A stretch of DNA of 64,000 nt from an uncultured Pseudomonadota bacterium (GCA_913061235.1 CAJXTB010000013.1:114537-178536); one strand, 5' to 3'. Positions 24,941 to 33,463 are shown, counted from the stretch's first letter. Translations and numbers: made by a program. The notes: generated by a model not told the origin, from the sequence alone.

Positions 24941-25738
24941 ATGAGTAAACCCCAGGTTGTCCCGCGGCGAATGCACTTCGATTTCTCCGACCTGCCCAAG
25001 CACTGGTTCGGCGGAAATGCTGTGGCTACCCACGCCGCGAACGGGCTGCACATCCTGTTCCCAGAAGGGGAGCGGTTCTTCATTCGGAGCGTGCGGCGGT
25101 TCCTCGGACAGATCGATGACCCCGAGCTGAAGACTCGTGTGCGCGGCTTCTTTGCGCAGGAGGCGCTGCACGGTCAGGCCCACGATGACGTGATTGAGCT
25201 TCTTGAAGCCCAGGGCTACTCCGTTCGTCGATTCCTCAAGGTGTACAAGTGGCTCGCGTTCGAGGTTGCCGAGCCCTTGGCTCCGGCGTCGATGAGTCTG
25301 TCCGTCACAGTGGCACTGGAACATCTGACGGCGTGTATGGCCGAGTCCGCGTTTGTAGATGGTCGACTCGACCACGCCTACCCGGCGATGCGGGAACTAT
25401 TCTTGTGGCATTCGGCCGAGGAAATCGAGCACAAGTCCGTCGCTTTTGATGTCTTCAACGCTGTTGACGGGCGCTACTGGCTGCGGATTCTGGGAATGCT
25501 GGTGGGGCTGTCTGGCTTGTTCGTGTTCTCCACGGTTGCAAGTCGCCGCCTACTCCGGCAAGACCGGCTCACACGAGGGGAGTTGAGGCGACAGCGTCGG
25601 ACTCGTCGTCGCGGTGGGCTCATGACGCCGACTGTGCGTGCTGGAATACGCGACTATTTTCGGCGTGGATTTCATCCAGACCAACTCGACAACTACCATC
25701 GTGTCGCGACGTGGGCAGCGGAACGAGAGGTCGCGTGA
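24941..25738 (+). CDS. Metal-dependent hydrolase family protein (PF10118-like)
   Basis: The 265-residue product has the helical four-ligand pattern of the family usually annotated as 'metal-dependent hydrolase' (PF10118): FFAQEALHGQAHDDVIE near residue 70, then AFVDGRLDHAYPAMRELFLWHSAEEIEHKSVAFDV near 140-175, giving E-x2-H, H and E-E-x-E-H metal ligands like a ferritin-like di-iron protein. One hydrophobic helix (about 183-205) indicates membrane attachment. The biochemical role of the family is poorly known. AGGAG precedes ATG 24941. Operators directly upstream indicate regulation by the divergent TetR. It belongs to the set of four TetR-paired membrane enzymes here. Confidence 0.83.
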   Translation: MSKPQVVPRRMHFDFSDLPKHWFGGNAVATHAANGLHILFPEGERFFIRSVRRFLGQIDDPELKTRVRGFFAQEALHGQAHDDVIELLEAQGYSVRRFLKVYKWLAFEVAEPLAPASMSLSVTVALEHLTACMAESAFVDGRLDHAYPAMRELFLWHSAEEIEHKSVAFDVFNAVDGRYWLRILGMLVGLSGLFVFSTVASRRLLRQDRLTRGELRRQRRTRRRGGLMTPTVRAGIRDYFRRGFHPDQLDNYHRVATWAAEREVA

Positions 25739-25756
25739 CCGGGACGCTGGCAGTAC

Positions 25757-26812
25757 CTAGACGGCCACGTCCGCTCTCTCTGAGTTCTCATGGCGAACGG
25801 CCTGAACGCGGTGGTCCATCACGCTTCGCCAAAGCGGAGTTGCGAAGGCTAACAAAACCATTGCCGGGTACCCGAGTGGAAGCTCTGGACTACCCTCCAT
25901 TGCACGAAGCCGGTAGTACGGTCGGCTTGCGTTTGCGTGGTGGTCAGCATGACGCTGAAGGTTGAATAGCCACCAGTTTGTCACGCGAAAGTTGGCGTTC
26001 CAGCTGTGCCGAGGGGCTACGCGCTCGTACTTCCCGGGAGACGTCTCGACTCGCAGTAGACCGTAGTGCTCCACATAGTTGATGACCTCGAGCAGCAAGA
26101 ACGCGCCCACGCCCTGTGCCAAGAAGAACAGCCAGCCCGCAGGTCCGAATGCCGCAGCGACCCCGGCGTGCAGAGCAAGCGCGCCCAGGAGGTAGCGAGT
26201 GTTCCGGTTTCGTAGGCTGTATACGGGAATCGCGCGGCGTTCACACCGCTTTCGTTCCAGCGCGACGGCGCTCTTGAGTCCGCCCAGCACGCTTCGTGGC
26301 AGGAAGGCGTACAGGTTCTCGCCGAGGCGTGCCGTTCCCGGGTCGAGGGGGGTGGCGACGTGTCGATGGTGCCCGAGCACGTGCTCGACGCAGAAGTGGG
26401 GATACGTCACCGACTGCATCATCAGTTCGGCAATACCACGGTCCAGAGGACGCTTTCGGTGCATGAGCTCGTGGGCGATGTTGATCGATGCCGTGGCACT
26501 GACAAGCGCCATGCCTACGACCAGACCCGTGGTCTCAACAGCCGAGAGCGGGGCGGTGGTGATGTGATGCAGCACCCAGATGTGCGTCAGCGCTCCAACG
26601 ACAAGCCATCCCCTCAACAGGTTGTCGAAGGGTGCCGCTTCAGCGCCTTCGGCTGCCGTCTCGCCGGTGTCTGTGCCGGCGAGCAGGTCGATGAGCGGCA
26701 GGCCAATGAACAAGACCACTGGAGTGAGCCAGGTCCAGGCGCCACCAAGCACGACTCCAAGCCAAATGACAGGAGCGAGAAGGTAGATGGAGAGGAATGG
26801 TAGCGCTTTCAT
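25757..26812 (-). CDS. alkB: AlkB-type alkane 1-monooxygenase / fatty acid desaturase family
   Basis: This 351-residue integral membrane protein has all four signature blocks of the AlkB family: HELMHR (114-119), EHVLGHHRHVATPLDP (143-158), NYVEHYG (245-251) and LQRHADHHANASRPY (285-299). The eight or nine histidines bind the di-iron centre that hydroxylates terminal carbons of alkanes or alkyl groups; electrons come from rubredoxin, no gene for which is in the window. Around six helices span the membrane. ATG 26812 has GGAGGT upstream and overlaps the TetR stop by four bases. The gene symbol rests on the NYxEHYG motif; other substrates than alkanes are possible. Confidence 0.85.
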   Translation of the reverse strand: MKALPFLSIYLLAPVIWLGVVLGGAWTWLTPVVLFIGLPLIDLLAGTDTGETAAEGAEAAPFDNLLRGWLVVGALTHIWVLHHITTAPLSAVETTGLVVGMALVSATASINIAHELMHRKRPLDRGIAELMMQSVTYPHFCVEHVLGHHRHVATPLDPGTARLGENLYAFLPRSVLGGLKSAVALERKRCERRAIPVYSLRNRNTRYLLGALALHAGVAAAFGPAGWLFFLAQGVGAFLLLEVINYVEHYGLLRVETSPGKYERVAPRHSWNANFRVTNWWLFNLQRHADHHANASRPYYRLRAMEGSPELPLGYPAMVLLAFATPLWRSVMDHRVQAVRHENSERADVAV

Positions 26813-27414
26813 GAGACCTCCGGACCGAGCAGGATGGAGCGGGCAACAGCCACACTGTGTTCGGGCCCAATGGCCCCCCACAGGTCGCCGCGCAGGGGGC
26901 CCGTGGCGTTGCGCAGCAGGGCGTCACTGACGATGTGTAGGGCGACAGAGCGCACGTTGACCGTTGGTCGAAGTCGGCCGCGGCCTTCCGACTCAATCCA
27001 GGCGACTACACCGTCGAAGAGCGGCACTGCTTGGTCGCGTAGGAGTGCGTGCCCGGGACCGTCCGGCGCCACGAGCTCGCGGACTACGATCGACGCGCAT
27101 GCCGGGTTGTCTTGAACGAATGTTGCGAACGTGAACGCGAGGGCAAGCAGCCGTTCTTCGAAGTCGCCGGGCTGCTCCTGTGCCTGCAGCAGCGCTTGGC
27201 CCATCTGACCGAACACCTGTGCGACCACCTTGCCGTACAGGTCTTCCTTGGACGGAAAGTGGTAGAGCAGTGAGGGCCTACGGATGCCGACCGTTCTGGC
27301 GATATCTGCCAGGGTAGCGGGTTCGTAGCCGCTGGCGGCGAATGCTTCTTGAGCCGCCGCAAGGATGCGGAGCGGTGTAGCAGCAACGGTTGTATCAGTC
27401 TTTGGACGGGCCAT
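26809..27414 (-). CDS. TetR family regulator of the alkB-type gene
   Basis: The 201-residue protein has the TetR helix-turn-helix (about 14-60): RILAAAQEAFAASGYEPA, LADIARTVGIRRPSLLYHFP, SKEDLY. It is the first gene of a two-gene operon with the AlkB-type enzyme (ATGA overlap). A perfect inverted repeat lies eight bases upstream of the ATG, consistent with autoregulation and so control of alkB. The ligand domain is unassigned; an alkane or fatty acid is a natural guess (inference). Confidence 0.9.
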   Translation of the reverse strand: MARPKTDTTVAATPLRILAAAQEAFAASGYEPATLADIARTVGIRRPSLLYHFPSKEDLYGKVVAQVFGQMGQALLQAQEQPGDFEERLLALAFTFATFVQDNPACASIVVRELVAPDGPGHALLRDQAVPLFDGVVAWIESEGRGRLRPTVNVRSVALHIVSDALLRNATGPLRGDLWGAIGPEHSVAVARSILLGPEVS

Positions 27415-27422
27415 GCCTCATC

Positions 27423-27444
27423 TTATCTACTGGTGAGTAGATAA
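27423..27444 (-). promoter_or_regulatory. Perfect dyad operator of the TetR-alkB operon
   Basis: TTATCTACT (27423-27431) and AGTAGATAA (27436-27444) are exact reverse complements separated by GGTG. The 22-base site ends 8 bases upstream of the TetR start at 27414, so it is probably the autoregulatory operator. No second copy was seen at the alkB gene, which is translationally coupled and needs none. Confidence 0.75.
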
Positions 27445-27511
27445 AGCAACAACAATCTATGCGACGTCGCATTTTTGCTCTTTCGCGGTACACTGGCGGC
27501 TCGGGGGTCCT

Positions 27512-28720
27512 ATGCGCTTGTTCGGTTTCGCTCTTTTGTTTACACCGTTCGTGGCGGCTGCCGTCCCAGTCGACCTCACCCACACTGGGCGGGTGCTCGA
27601 TGGTATCGGAGGCCCCGTCTCTGGCGAACACACACTGACCGTGTCGTTGTGGAAGGACGCCGACAGTCTGTCCGAGTCAGACCGGCTGTGGACCGACACC
27701 TACATGAACGTCCCGTTGGACGACGGCTACTACAGCCTGACCCTCACCGGTGTCTCTAGCGACGACTTTGCGAGCTCGGTGTGGGTGGATGTCGCAGTGG
27801 ATAGCGCAGCTGCCTTGATGCCGCGCCAGGCATTGACGCGAGTACCGGCTGCCGCTCTGGCGGACACGGCCACCCACGTTCCCGTCAGGACCTTCGCGGA
27901 CAGCGCCTGCACGGACACCGGGGCCATCGCGTTCGACGATGACCTCGACAAGCTGCGGTTCTGTGACGGGTCCACCTGGCAAGTGCTCGGCACGGTTGTG
28001 CTGCAAGACAACGGCGGCATCAAGCGCTGGCAGGATGGCCGGGCTGCCAAGAGCTGCGAAGAATATCGGCGGCCAACTGCTCCCTACGCCTACCTAGGTG
28101 ACACGGGAGACGGTGTGTACATCATCGACCCGGACGGCAGTGGGTCCGCGTACGGCGACATCACCGTGTATTGCGACCAGACGAACCACGATGGCGGCTG
28201 GACCCTGGCGCTGTCAGCGGGCCTCAATCGCGACCTCACCGTGAGCGGCATTAATGGCACCTTCCTGCCGTACGCCACGAGCCCGGCCAATCCGGGCAAT
28301 GGCGCGCTTCACAAGATGAGCGACACGCTGATCAACGACATTCGCACCCGCGGTGGTAGCGACATTGCCTACTGGCTCACAACACCAGGCAACGGGACTG
28401 GCACGCTCGGCGCGGAGATTTTCTACCGGGGCGACTGTGACTTCGCGCTTCGCCAGACCGAGACCGCAATTCGGGCCACCACCTGTGACGAGTGGACCAT
28501 CAACTACTCCAACACGCCATCGTGGGCGGCGGGTGGCCACTGGTGGATTGGCAACGCGTCCTACCTGTCCGCCTTTGCCCATGGAAACGCCGAGATTCTT
28601 GGCACGGATTCTGTGTGTCACACAGACGGTAGGGGGCTGGGCATCCACAACCTTACCTGGGCACCGTTCCATCGGGGTTGGTGCAGCGTGCAGGCTTGGG
28701 GCCAGATCTGGGTTCGATGA
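27512..28720 (+). CDS. Secreted protein with fibrinogen-like module
   Basis: This 402-residue protein has the signal peptide MRLFGFALLFTPFVAAAVP. The N-terminal module (about 20-120; LTHTGRVLDGIGGPVSGEHT ... MPRQALTRVPAAALAD) is the same as in the genes at 20932 and 49563. It is followed by KLRFCDGSTWQ and by the fibrinogen-like region SCEEYRRPTAPY...IIDPDGSGS...VYCDQTNHDGGWTLALSAG, with further cysteines towards the C-terminus (RGDCDFAL, TTCDEW, GWCSVQAWGQIWVR). Fibrinogen-like domains of bacteria are thought to bind glycans or acetylated groups. It lies between TetR-enzyme pairs but on the opposite strand, with no sign of operon membership. Confidence 0.78.
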   Translation: MRLFGFALLFTPFVAAAVPVDLTHTGRVLDGIGGPVSGEHTLTVSLWKDADSLSESDRLWTDTYMNVPLDDGYYSLTLTGVSSDDFASSVWVDVAVDSAAALMPRQALTRVPAAALADTATHVPVRTFADSACTDTGAIAFDDDLDKLRFCDGSTWQVLGTVVLQDNGGIKRWQDGRAAKSCEEYRRPTAPYAYLGDTGDGVYIIDPDGSGSAYGDITVYCDQTNHDGGWTLALSAGLNRDLTVSGINGTFLPYATSPANPGNGALHKMSDTLINDIRTRGGSDIAYWLTTPGNGTGTLGAEIFYRGDCDFALRQTETAIRATTCDEWTINYSNTPSWAAGGHWWIGNASYLSAFAHGNAEILGTDSVCHTDGRGLGIHNLTWAPFHRGWCSVQAWGQIWVR

Positions 28721-28741
28721 CTCGGCGCTAGTGTTCTGCGC

Positions 28742-29263
28742 CTAGGTGCGAGGACTGCCGCGAATCGCGTACCGACCGCTAAATGCGTCAGCCACCAAGC
28801 CTGTCTCAGGGTCACGCAGCCACGTAGGCGCGCGTCTCGACGGCACATTGACCACGTCTTTGCGCTGGTAGGTTCGGAAGACCACGTCCCAGATGGGGCT
28901 GGTCACACCGTGGTTTAGGCGCGGGTTGGCATGGTGGTGAAGTAGGTGGTGGTGACGTACCCAACGACCGTACGGGCCGATGGGACGGTGGGTGTGGATG
29001 CGGCGATGGACCACCTCGTAGGTGAGGTACATGGTGACGAATCCGACGGCGAAGGGGGCACCGGCCAGTCCCCACAACACACAGACGACAACGGCCGCTG
29101 TCGTGAGTTTTTTCCAAGTCGCTGCAAAGTACATGGGGTCCGCGTGATGCGCCAGATGCTCCCTCGAAGACGGGGTTCTGCCCTTCATGCCGTGTCCGTC
29201 GAATCGATGAATCAGGTACTCGGCAAGAGTCCAGCCGAGCGCTCCGAAGCAAAATGAAATCAT
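28742..29263 (-). CDS. Fatty acid hydroxylase superfamily membrane protein
   Basis: The 173-residue protein is a compact member of the fatty acid hydroxylase superfamily. It has EYLIHRFDGHGMKG, REHLAHHADP, EVVHRRIHTHRP and RHHHLLHHHANP, together giving the eight-histidine di-iron pattern, with two hydrophobic hairpins between (about 55-80). It is close in layout to beta-carotene hydroxylase/sterol desaturase-like proteins. The ATG overlaps the TetR stop at 29260-29263, so it is co-transcribed with its regulator. The substrate is unknown; membrane lipids or isoprenoids are likely. Confidence 0.82.
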   Translation of the reverse strand: MISFCFGALGWTLAEYLIHRFDGHGMKGRTPSSREHLAHHADPMYFAATWKKLTTAAVVVCVLWGLAGAPFAVGFVTMYLTYEVVHRRIHTHRPIGPYGRWVRHHHLLHHHANPRLNHGVTSPIWDVVFRTYQRKDVVNVPSRRAPTWLRDPETGLVADAFSGRYAIRGSPRT

Positions 29264-29889
29264 GGTGTCTGCCAGGCGGTGAGTAGGTCTTGCACGGTGC
29301 GACGGGCGAGAGCGCGGGTGTCGAACAGGGCGGCGTCGAAGCGCTCGAGCTTGCGCAGCTGAAGGACGCCGTGACAGGCGAACACGAGCTGTAGCGCGCG
29401 ACGGAAGGCATCATCGCTGGCGGTCAGCTCACCTGACTGGGCCGCCGCGCGCAGCAGGTCGCTCACACGAGTCAGCAGCCCGAGCATTGCGGGGACGTGT
29501 ACGGCATCTGCGACGTCCTGAACAAGGTGCCTTGGGTCAGCGAGGGTGAGTGAGATCAGGCCGAACTCGGCCGGGCGCTCATGTGCCAGGTCAATCCACA
29601 CGTCCATCACAGCGACCAGGCGCTCCCGTGCGGACGCTGTGGGGTGCTCGGTGAGCAGGGTGTCTATTCGCACGGTCCAGGCGACTAGAACCCGTGCGTT
29701 CAACGCGGCAATTAGCTGGTCCTTCCCAGAGAAGTACCGGTACATAGCGCCGACCGTCCAGCCCATGCGCTTGGACAAACGGGCCACGGTGAGTCCGCCA
29801 AGACCGGTCTCGGCAATGATGGCCAGGGCCTCATCTAAGATCTGACCCTCTCGCAAGAGCCTTCGCTTCTGAACAGATGTGTGAATCAT
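29260..29889 (-). CDS. TetR family regulator of the hydroxylase gene
   Basis: The 209-residue product has a TetR DNA-binding domain (about 10-58): LDEALAIIAETGLGGLTVAR, LSKRMGWTVGAMYRYFSGKD. A long symmetrical site starts directly upstream of the ATG. The downstream enzyme gene overlaps by four bases. It is the fourth TetR regulator in 11 kb, each next to a membrane di-iron or metal enzyme, and the four are not close copies of each other, so they probably respond to different compounds. Confidence 0.9.
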   Translation of the reverse strand: MIHTSVQKRRLLREGQILDEALAIIAETGLGGLTVARLSKRMGWTVGAMYRYFSGKDQLIAALNARVLVAWTVRIDTLLTEHPTASARERLVAVMDVWIDLAHERPAEFGLISLTLADPRHLVQDVADAVHVPAMLGLLTRVSDLLRAAAQSGELTASDDAFRRALQLVFACHGVLQLRKLERFDAALFDTRALARRTVQDLLTAWQTP

Positions 29890-29914
29890 GTTTACTAAAG
29901 TAAACGATGTTCAC
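29881..29914 (-). promoter_or_regulatory. Symmetrical operator of the TetR-hydroxylase operon
   Basis: GTTTACT (29890-29896) and AGTAAAC (29899-29905) are exact reverse complements with AA between, and outer arms GTGAA (29881-29885) and TTCAC (29910-29914) are also complementary at equal distance. The site overlaps the TetR start codon (29889) on one side, as expected for tight autorepression. Confidence 0.7.
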
Positions 29915-29960
29915 ACAATGGGCAACAGGGAATCACCAGGACTCAAACGGCAGCCGGATG

Positions 29961-32900
29961 TCAGCGCGACTCTGACGTCACAGGAGTCCGGTCACGCGCA
30001 ACCGAGAACTCTTTGAACCGCTGAGTCCCCGTGCCGCTGCTCAGTAGGTCTCGGTTGGCATATTCGCGGAACAGCATGGGCCCGCTCGACGTGTCGATTC
30101 GGGACGTTGCCCCCGACTCGAGCACTACGCCATTGACCCGCTGCCGGAGGGTGAGGGTGCCGGATTGGGTCTCGCCGCAGACCTCCTGCATGTCCCACAA
30201 GTGGTAGGATAGGGGGTTGTTGCACCAGTTCGGCCTTCCCTTATGGAACCCCATGATGAGCCCGTCGGCATCTGCGATGGCCTGATTCCAGTAGTAGGTT
30301 GAGCCGGAGGTTGGACTGGATGCGAGGCCAGCGAGGCCGATTCGTACGCGCTGGCCAGCCCAGAGCGCGGTGTCCGCTGTTGGCGTGGTGTCGGCGCGTA
30401 GCTCGTAGGTGATGCCGTCGTCGCCCATTAAGGTCGCCACAACAACGGGAAGGGTGCAGCTGCTGAAGTGGCGTGTGCCTGGATGGGACCACTCGGCGTC
30501 GCCGGGTAGGTCTCCTGCAACAAGTACGGTGGCGTGAATGTCGTACATCCACCCGCTGTCTTCGGTGATGATGGGCTCGGAGGTGCGCAGGCAGAACTGG
30601 TAGCCAACGGTGAGGTCTCCGAGGTCTTCTGCCACGTCGGTCTCACACTGCTCGACCGATGGCAGCGCGTTCGGGAGCTGTTCGTCAGCACGTGGCAGGC
30701 CGTACAAGACAAAGGCGCCTCCGCTATCCACGCTGGAGTCGGTGTCCCAGCCAGGCATGGTCGCTACAATGTCCTCAAGGCCGTCACCGTTGAGGTCGCC
30801 GCTCGCGAGAATGTCGCCGAGGAGGTCGCCGATGTTGGCTCCGCTGACGGTCCGAGAAGACAGGCCTTGAATGTAGGTGCTTGCTGGCTTTGCCCCGTAC
30901 CCAATGGCCACGGTCCCACGGTCCGGCATGTCGCACACTCCGGCGGACGTACTCGTGATGAAGTCGCCATAGCCGTCGGCGTCCAGGTCGCTTGCGACGG
31001 CTGAGCGTGCGTCTTCGAGGGTGAGTACGCCGGCTCGAATGGACCACGGCTGGGGATTGCTGCTCGGCATGAGTTTGTAGCCGAAGCGTACGCCATCCAC
31101 GGTATCGTAGCTGTATTGGAAGAAGAAGTCTGCTCGGCCGTCTGCGTCCAGATCTCCCGCTGCGGAGAGAATGGGGCCGACGGCATCGGTCGACGGGGCT
31201 GTGGACAGGTCAAGCGTTCCAGCGACAGGACCGGTGAAGACGGCCATGCGTGTGCTGGCGTCTGCCGAGGCTCGGACCACGATGTCTGTGAGTCCGTCGT
31301 CGTTGGTGTCTCCGATGACCGCTGCACCAATGTCCGGGGTGTCGCTGACCGCGGTGAAGAGGGACGATTCCGCCACGTCCGGCATGCCGACCAAGTCACC
31401 GGGCATTGCCCACAGTGTGGCTTGGTCTTCGGTTTGCTCGGAGATGAGTAGGTCGGAGACCCCGTCATCGTCGATGTCTCCGCTGCCGAGCAGTGTGCTG
31501 AATGCCAGCGGGTTGGCGGGTTGCGAGATGCGTAGTGCGGCATCTTGAACGTCGAACACTCCGCTGTCTGCGTCGAAGACGAACACCGCAGCATCCGTGG
31601 CTGCGGAGGCGCCGATTGCGACGCGTGACGGGGCGTCTGTGGCTGGAAGGACCGCTAGCGTCTCACCGAAAGAGGCGTCGTCGCCCCAGTAGGTGGCGTT
31701 GGCGTCTTCGGTGTGCAGTGCGCCAAGAATCGGACCGTGGAAGACGTAGACCATGCCTCGGTCGTCTCCAGGCTGCGATGATGTGGCAGACACCACAATG
31801 TCGTCGCACCCGTCGTTGTTGACGTCTCCGAGGGCGAGGGCGCGGGCGAAGTCGCCGTCCCCCACAATGCCTGGCCCGGTTGTGTCCAGGATGTTTGGCG
31901 TAGTGGTGCGCAGGTCAGACATCGTGTTGGCGAGTCCAGCCACAGGCACCGAGCAGTCGGGTAGGCAGTCCTGTACGTCCTCGTCCACATCTTGGTCGCA
32001 GTCATTGTCGAGGCCGTCGCAGGTCTCTTGCACGCCGGGGTTGCGGCTGGCGTCGTTGTCATCACAGTCGCCTGCAATCGCTGAGACGCCGTCCGTCAGA
32101 ACACAGTCGACAACCGGTGCCATGTCATCTCCGAAGCCGTCATCGTCTCGATCGACGTAGCCGAGAAGCGGGTCGGTCGGGTCGTTGTCGGTCTCGCCGT
32201 CGCAGTCGTTGTCCTGGCCGTCGCAGGTCTCTTCAGCACTGGGGGACACGTCTGCGTCCTGGTCATTGCAGTCCTGACCGTCCGTGGTGTACCCGGGGGT
32301 TCCGGGGCAGACGCGCGTGAAGATGTCCGGGTTTCCGAAGCCGTCGCCGTCGCTGTCCACGTTGAGGATGCGTCGGTCGACAGCGCGGTAGTCGATGAGG
32401 CCGTCGCAGTTCTCGTCAATGCCGCTGCAGAACTCATCCGCGTCTGGGTTGATCCTGCGGTTGGTGTCGTCGCAGTCTCCGAAGTTGTCCACGTATCTGT
32501 TGAGGGGACCGCACGCGTCTATGGTGTTGTTGGGGTCTCCGAAGCGGTCGTTGTCGTTGTCTGCGTACAGGGTGACGGTCTCGAGGTCTTCGTCAACCTC
32601 ACCGTTGCAGTCGTCATCTAGGCCGTTGCAGACCTCTTGTGCCCCTGGGAAGACGCTGTCGTCTTGGTCGTCGCAGTCGTCTCCGCCACACACGATTCCT
32701 GGGACGGAGTCGCGGTCTTGGTCGCACAGGACTGCAGTGACTTGAACGTCTAGGGTGCCCTCCGGACCCTCGACTTCAATGACGGTATCGACGGAGGCAG
32801 CCCACGGGTGAAAGCTCACCAAGAGTGGCGCTTCGCTGTTGGCAGCCAGCCGCCACGGCAGGGGCTCGTGTATCAACAACAGGGAGTCATCGGGCGATTC

Positions 32901-33077
32901 GATACGGGTCACGCGGACCGGGAACGCGCGGAAGTTCTGGAGCTGAATGATCACCGGCGGACCGTCTACACCCAAGACGAGGTCGGGTGGGTCGCTGACC
33001 AAGAATGGGTTCAGTTGATCAGCGCCGCCACAGGCGCTGAGCATGATGAGCGCTGGAACACAGTTGGATAGGGACAT
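29961..33077 (-). CDS. Large lipoprotein: MopE-type metal-binding repeats and FG-GAP propeller
   Basis: This 1038-residue protein starts MSLSNCVPALIMLSACGG (lipobox LSAC). Residues about 30-120 resemble an ASH/choice-of-anchor-type beta-sandwich. Then four repeats of about 60 residues of the kind G-D-C-D-D-x(10)-C-x-G-x-D-x-D-C-[ND]-G-x-x-D, the putative metal-binding motif known from MopE proteins, alternate with D-x-D-x-D-G-F-G calcium-like loops. From about 390 to 790 come FG-GAP/VCBS blades (GDVNNDGCDDIVVS, GDLDADGRADFFF, GDLNGDGLEDIVAT). The last 240 residues contain cysteines and no known domain. AGGAG precedes the ATG. Surface location and calcium binding are inferred. Confidence 0.8.
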   Translation of the reverse strand: MSLSNCVPALIMLSACGGADQLNPFLVSDPPDLVLGVDGPPVIIQLQNFRAFPVRVTRIESPDDSLLLIHEPLPWRLAANSEAPLLVSFHPWAASVDTVIEVEGPEGTLDVQVTAVLCDQDRDSVPGIVCGGDDCDDQDDSVFPGAQEVCNGLDDDCNGEVDEDLETVTLYADNDNDRFGDPNNTIDACGPLNRYVDNFGDCDDTNRRINPDADEFCSGIDENCDGLIDYRAVDRRILNVDSDGDGFGNPDIFTRVCPGTPGYTTDGQDCNDQDADVSPSAEETCDGQDNDCDGETDNDPTDPLLGYVDRDDDGFGDDMAPVVDCVLTDGVSAIAGDCDDNDASRNPGVQETCDGLDNDCDQDVDEDVQDCLPDCSVPVAGLANTMSDLRTTTPNILDTTGPGIVGDGDFARALALGDVNNDGCDDIVVSATSSQPGDDRGMVYVFHGPILGALHTEDANATYWGDDASFGETLAVLPATDAPSRVAIGASAATDAAVFVFDADSGVFDVQDAALRISQPANPLAFSTLLGSGDIDDDGVSDLLISEQTEDQATLWAMPGDLVGMPDVAESSLFTAVSDTPDIGAAVIGDTNDDGLTDIVVRASADASTRMAVFTGPVAGTLDLSTAPSTDAVGPILSAAGDLDADGRADFFFQYSYDTVDGVRFGYKLMPSSNPQPWSIRAGVLTLEDARSAVASDLDADGYGDFITSTSAGVCDMPDRGTVAIGYGAKPASTYIQGLSSRTVSGANIGDLLGDILASGDLNGDGLEDIVATMPGWDTDSSVDSGGAFVLYGLPRADEQLPNALPSVEQCETDVAEDLGDLTVGYQFCLRTSEPIITEDSGWMYDIHATVLVAGDLPGDAEWSHPGTRHFSSCTLPVVVATLMGDDGITYELRADTTPTADTALWAGQRVRIGLAGLASSPTSGSTYYWNQAIADADGLIMGFHKGRPNWCNNPLSYHLWDMQEVCGETQSGTLTLRQRVNGVVLESGATSRIDTSSGPMLFREYANRDLLSSGTGTQRFKEFSVARDRTPVTSESR

Positions 33078-33127
33078 GTTGGCTCTCCTAGGCCCCCGTT
33101 GTGTGGCGGCCTAGGTGATTCCTTCAG

Positions 33128-33463
33128 TCACACAACGGCGTGAAGGTTCTCCACAGGACGCCCTAGGACAGCGGTGTCCTCGGTCACCGCAATGGGGCGT
33201 TGAACCAATCGGGGATTGTCGACCATCAGGGCGATGAGCTCGTCATCCGACTCGTTGCCCGACAGGCCTGCCTTTGTCGCGTCTCGCTTGCGCAGGACAT
33301 CGTATGGGCCAACACCGAGCTTGCGAAGAACATCTCGGAGCTCAGGGTCGCTGAGCGGTTCCTTCGTGGTGTCTCGGTAGGTGAACGCGCGGTTGTGTTC
33401 GTTGAGCAAGGCGACCGCCTTGCGACACGTGCTTCAGGTGCGAGTACACAGCAGGGTAAGCAT
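33128..33463 (-). CDS. ArsC/Spx-family redox protein, probable selenoprotein (TGA = Sec at codon 10)
   Basis: Reading through one in-frame TGA (33434-33436) gives 111 residues: MLTLLCTRT-U-STCRKAVALL, then LRKLGVGPYDVLRKRD and NPRLVQRPIAVTE...GRPVENL. This matches ArsC/Spx/YffB proteins end to end, including R-P-I/V before the C-terminal G-R-P. In that family the active site near residue 10 is C-x2-[CS]-R-K; here it is U-S-T-C-R-K, so TGA sits exactly at the catalytic Cys position. A SECIS-like hairpin follows at the correct distance. Without readthrough only an N-terminally truncated product from TTG 33409 is possible, lacking the active site. Redox or arsenate-reductase-like activity is inferred. 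ATG 33463 has only a weak ribosome site. Confidence 0.75.
33406..33423 (-). promoter_or_regulatory. SECIS-like hairpin downstream of the in-frame TGA
   Basis: On the minus strand GCAAGGC (33423-33417) and GCCTTGC (33412-33406) form a perfect 7-base stem around the loop GGTC. The first loop G is 17 bases after the TGA. Bacterial SECIS elements are stem-loops just after the UGA, with G in the first loop positions and the loop about 16-37 bases downstream, so position and form both fit. Confidence 0.7.

Noticed and set aside
33128..33409. Truncated ArsC-like gene starting at TTG 33409, possibly a pseudogene
   Set aside because: Upstream sequence keeps the family pattern through an in-frame TGA at the catalytic Cys position, with ATG 33463 and a SECIS-like hairpin; a selenoprotein explains this better than decay.
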